Shown here: piece by piece, positions 6,091-6,880 of the stretch
How positions within the stretch are numbered: the first letter of the stretch is position 1
Layout: every line of letters starts with the position of its first letter
Source of the DNA: Paenibacillus sp. UBA6285
Lineage (GTDB): Bacteria; Bacillota; Bacilli; Paenibacillales; Paenibacillaceae
NCBI GenBank assembly: GCA_002438345.1
Contig: DJUJ01000160.1
Location: 38,998 to 45,877 of the forward strand
Direction: 5' to 3'
DNA length: 6,880 bases
Notes under the pieces: model-generated
Databases searched by the model: none
Told to the model about the DNA's origin: nothing
Seen by the model: only the letters and a program-made list of their open reading frames with translations
Made by a program: the position numbers and the translations under genes

Positions 6091-6119
6091 TGGACATTAG
6101 TTAGTGATTGATCAATAAC
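6091..6119 (+). promoter_or_regulatory. Candidate promoter of the oxidoreductase remnant
   Basis: TGGACA (6091-6096, five of six to the -35 consensus) is followed at 17 bases by AATAAC (6114-6119, four of six). The operator copy at 6103-6119 covers the spacer and -10, so repressor binding would exclude RNA polymerase. Confidence 0.4.
6103..6119. promoter_or_regulatory. TetR operator, copy 2 (target-gene site)
   Basis: This is an exact 17-base copy of the sequence at 5438-5454, with the same GATC-centred near-palindrome. It ends 20 bases before the ATG at 6140. Chance repetition of 17 bases at two gene starts in one 0.7 kb stretch is very unlikely, which supports a common regulator. Confidence 0.75.
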
Positions 6120-6139
6120 AATAATAGGAAGAATGCTTT

Positions 6140-6329
6140 ATGTTAACAAAAGCGCTTGTGCTTGGTGCAACCGGGGGGACGGGGACTGTAATTATCACTG
6201 AATTGTTAAACCTGCAATATTCATCGGAAATATGAGCGTTATGTGGGGCCAATTCCCACTACTCCTTTTGAGCAAGGGATAACAGAGACGATTCATTCTC
6301 TAATGAGCCGTCAGGCCAAGGCAGAATAA
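6140..6329 (+). pseudogene. NAD(P)-binding atypical SDR/epimerase-like oxidoreductase, internally deleted
   Basis: From ATG 6140 the frame reads MLTKALVLGATGGTGTVIIT, with the GxxGxxG Rossmann motif of atypical SDR (NmrA/epimerase-like) proteins, and stops with TGA at 6233-6235 after 31 codons. A second frame, open from 6210 to the TAA at 6327-6329, reads KYERYVGPIPTTPFEQGITE and continues to SRQAKAE, which resembles the C-terminal tail of proteins of the same family. Such proteins are usually near 300 residues, so around 240 central residues are missing and the two ends are out of frame. The junction lies at about 6205-6225. GGAAGAA (6127-6133) is a plausible ribosome binding site. The gene was presumably the enzyme controlled by the TetR protein upstream. 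No activity is expected from what remains. Joining the two ends into one gene is inferred from family resemblance and order. Confidence 0.7.
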
Positions 6330-6414
6330 AGAGCAGGGTTCATTGCGAAAGATAGAATAAAAGGCTAACTTATGATACTATTTACTCCTATATAGAAAGA
6401 GGACGTGAGCTAAA

Positions 6415-6771
6415 ATGATCAACATAACCATTCCCAATGTGGATGTTAGTATTACTAAACAAGTTAACCCGCAGTTAAGCAATATTTATGGATTCACTGA
6501 TTTTCACCTGATCCCAAGAGATTACGGCGGTATTTTTATGTTCTACAATGACCAAGATGAGTTGTTGTTCGTAGGTAAAGCGAGAAAGCTAAGACCAAGA
6601 ATCAAGAAACATTTTGAAGACACCGTATCTGATATCAGAGAACATCGGGACGAGGTCACCAGAATTGATGTTTGCTTAATCGAAAGCCCTGTTCACAGAG
6701 AGATTTATGAAACGTATATCATCAATGAATTAAAATCTAAATACAATGTAGACAAAGTGATGTTTAGATAA
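6415..6771 (+). CDS. UvrC-like GIY-YIG domain protein (YurQ-like putative endonuclease)
   Basis: The 118-residue protein has a short N-terminal extension (residues 1-37), then a GIY-YIG domain like that at the N-terminus of UvrC. GGIFMFYN (38-45) stands for the GIY strand, LLFVGKA (50-56) for the YIG strand, and LRPRIKKHF (59-67) carries the conserved Arg. E99 in IYETYIINELKSKYNV aligns with the metal-binding Glu of UvrC. The first Tyr of GIY is Phe here and the second motif begins with Phe, but the catalytic Arg and Glu positions look kept. Stand-alone proteins of this kind in Bacillales (YurQ in B. subtilis) are annotated as nucleotide-excision-repair-type endonucleases; their real substrate is not established to my knowledge. 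AAAGAGGA (6397-6404) precedes the ATG by about ten bases. No clear terminator separates it from the oxidoreductase remnant, but a strong one follows it. Confidence 0.85.
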   Translation: MINITIPNVDVSITKQVNPQLSNIYGFTDFHLIPRDYGGIFMFYNDQDELLFVGKARKLRPRIKKHFEDTVSDIREHRDEVTRIDVCLIESPVHREIYETYIINELKSKYNVDKVMFR

Positions 6772-6784
6772 ACTTACAGAAGAG

Positions 6785-6811
6785 GCGCCGTCCAATGACG
6801 GTGCTTTTTTT
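6785..6811 (+). terminator. Intrinsic terminator after the GIY-YIG gene
   Basis: GCGCCGTC (6785-6792) pairs with GACGGTGC (6797-6804), with one G-U pair, around a four-base loop. Seven T follow (6805-6811). It lies 13 bases after the stop codon. Confidence 0.88.
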
Positions 6812-6880
6812 GTGTTTTTAAAAGAGGTCATGAATGAAATAAAAGCATCGGTACACACTATACAAGATGTTTAATAGATT

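Noticed and set aside
6330..6414. LexA/DinR box or clear promoter before the GIY-YIG gene
   Set aside because: No CGAAC-N4-GTTCG type site is present, and the TATGAT at 6371-6376 has no acceptable -35 at 16-18 bases.
6830..6874. 14-codon frame at the right edge with a GAGGT-like site before it
   Set aside because: It ends in TAA after 14 codons, has no recognisable similarity, and nothing more can be seen before the window ends.
1..6880. tRNA, rRNA, insertion sequence or phage attachment site
   Set aside because: No cloverleaf or rRNA-like stretch, no transposase frame and no terminal inverted repeats with target duplications were seen at either deletion junction.

Overview
The window looks like chromosomal DNA of a low-to-moderate-GC Gram-positive bacterium of the Bacillales, most likely Paenibacillus or a relative. 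The basis is strong AGGAGG-type ribosome binding sites, compact intrinsic terminators, a bacterial nitric oxide synthase tail, a YurQ-like GIY-YIG protein and a POT peptide transporter. The genus is an inference from gene content; no rRNA or other marker gene is present.

Layout from left to right. (1) 1-218 (+) is the C-terminal end of a nitric oxide synthase oxygenase gene that starts before the window. It faces a bidirectional terminator shared with a minus-strand TetR gene. (2) 277-1243 holds two broken genes joined back to back: the ligand-binding part of a TetR regulator (-) and the C-terminal two thirds of a classical short-chain dehydrogenase (+). Both N-termini and the promoter region expected between them are gone, as a deletion across a divergent regulator/oxidoreductase pair would leave. 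(3) 1419-2114 (+) is an XRE-type regulator whose C-terminal half is a tandem 28-residue repeat. It is followed after about 96 bases by a 471-residue multispanning permease of uncertain substrate. (4) 3689-5179 (-) is a POT-family di/tripeptide symporter, convergent with the permease across a strong hairpin. (5) 5486-6040 (+) is a complete TetR regulator. An identical 17-base, nearly palindromic sequence lies just before this gene and again just before the following oxidoreductase, which fits autoregulation plus control of that neighbour. The oxidoreductase (6140-6329) has lost its middle: only its Rossmann N-terminus and its last roughly 38 residues remain, in different frames. (6) 6415-6771 (+) is a small UvrC-like GIY-YIG protein with its own terminator.

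Working together: the second TetR, its two operators and the decayed oxidoreductase form one regulatory module whose effector enzyme is dead. The first TetR/dehydrogenase pair looks like a second module of similar type that has decayed even further. The peptide transporter and the GIY-YIG gene look like intact housekeeping or accessory genes. The XRE gene may regulate the permease behind it, but only adjacency supports that.

I do not see a clear undescribed multi-gene system. The strongest unexplained signals are the paired TetR operators around a dead target gene, the deletion scar at about 705-718, and the repeat-bearing XRE protein.
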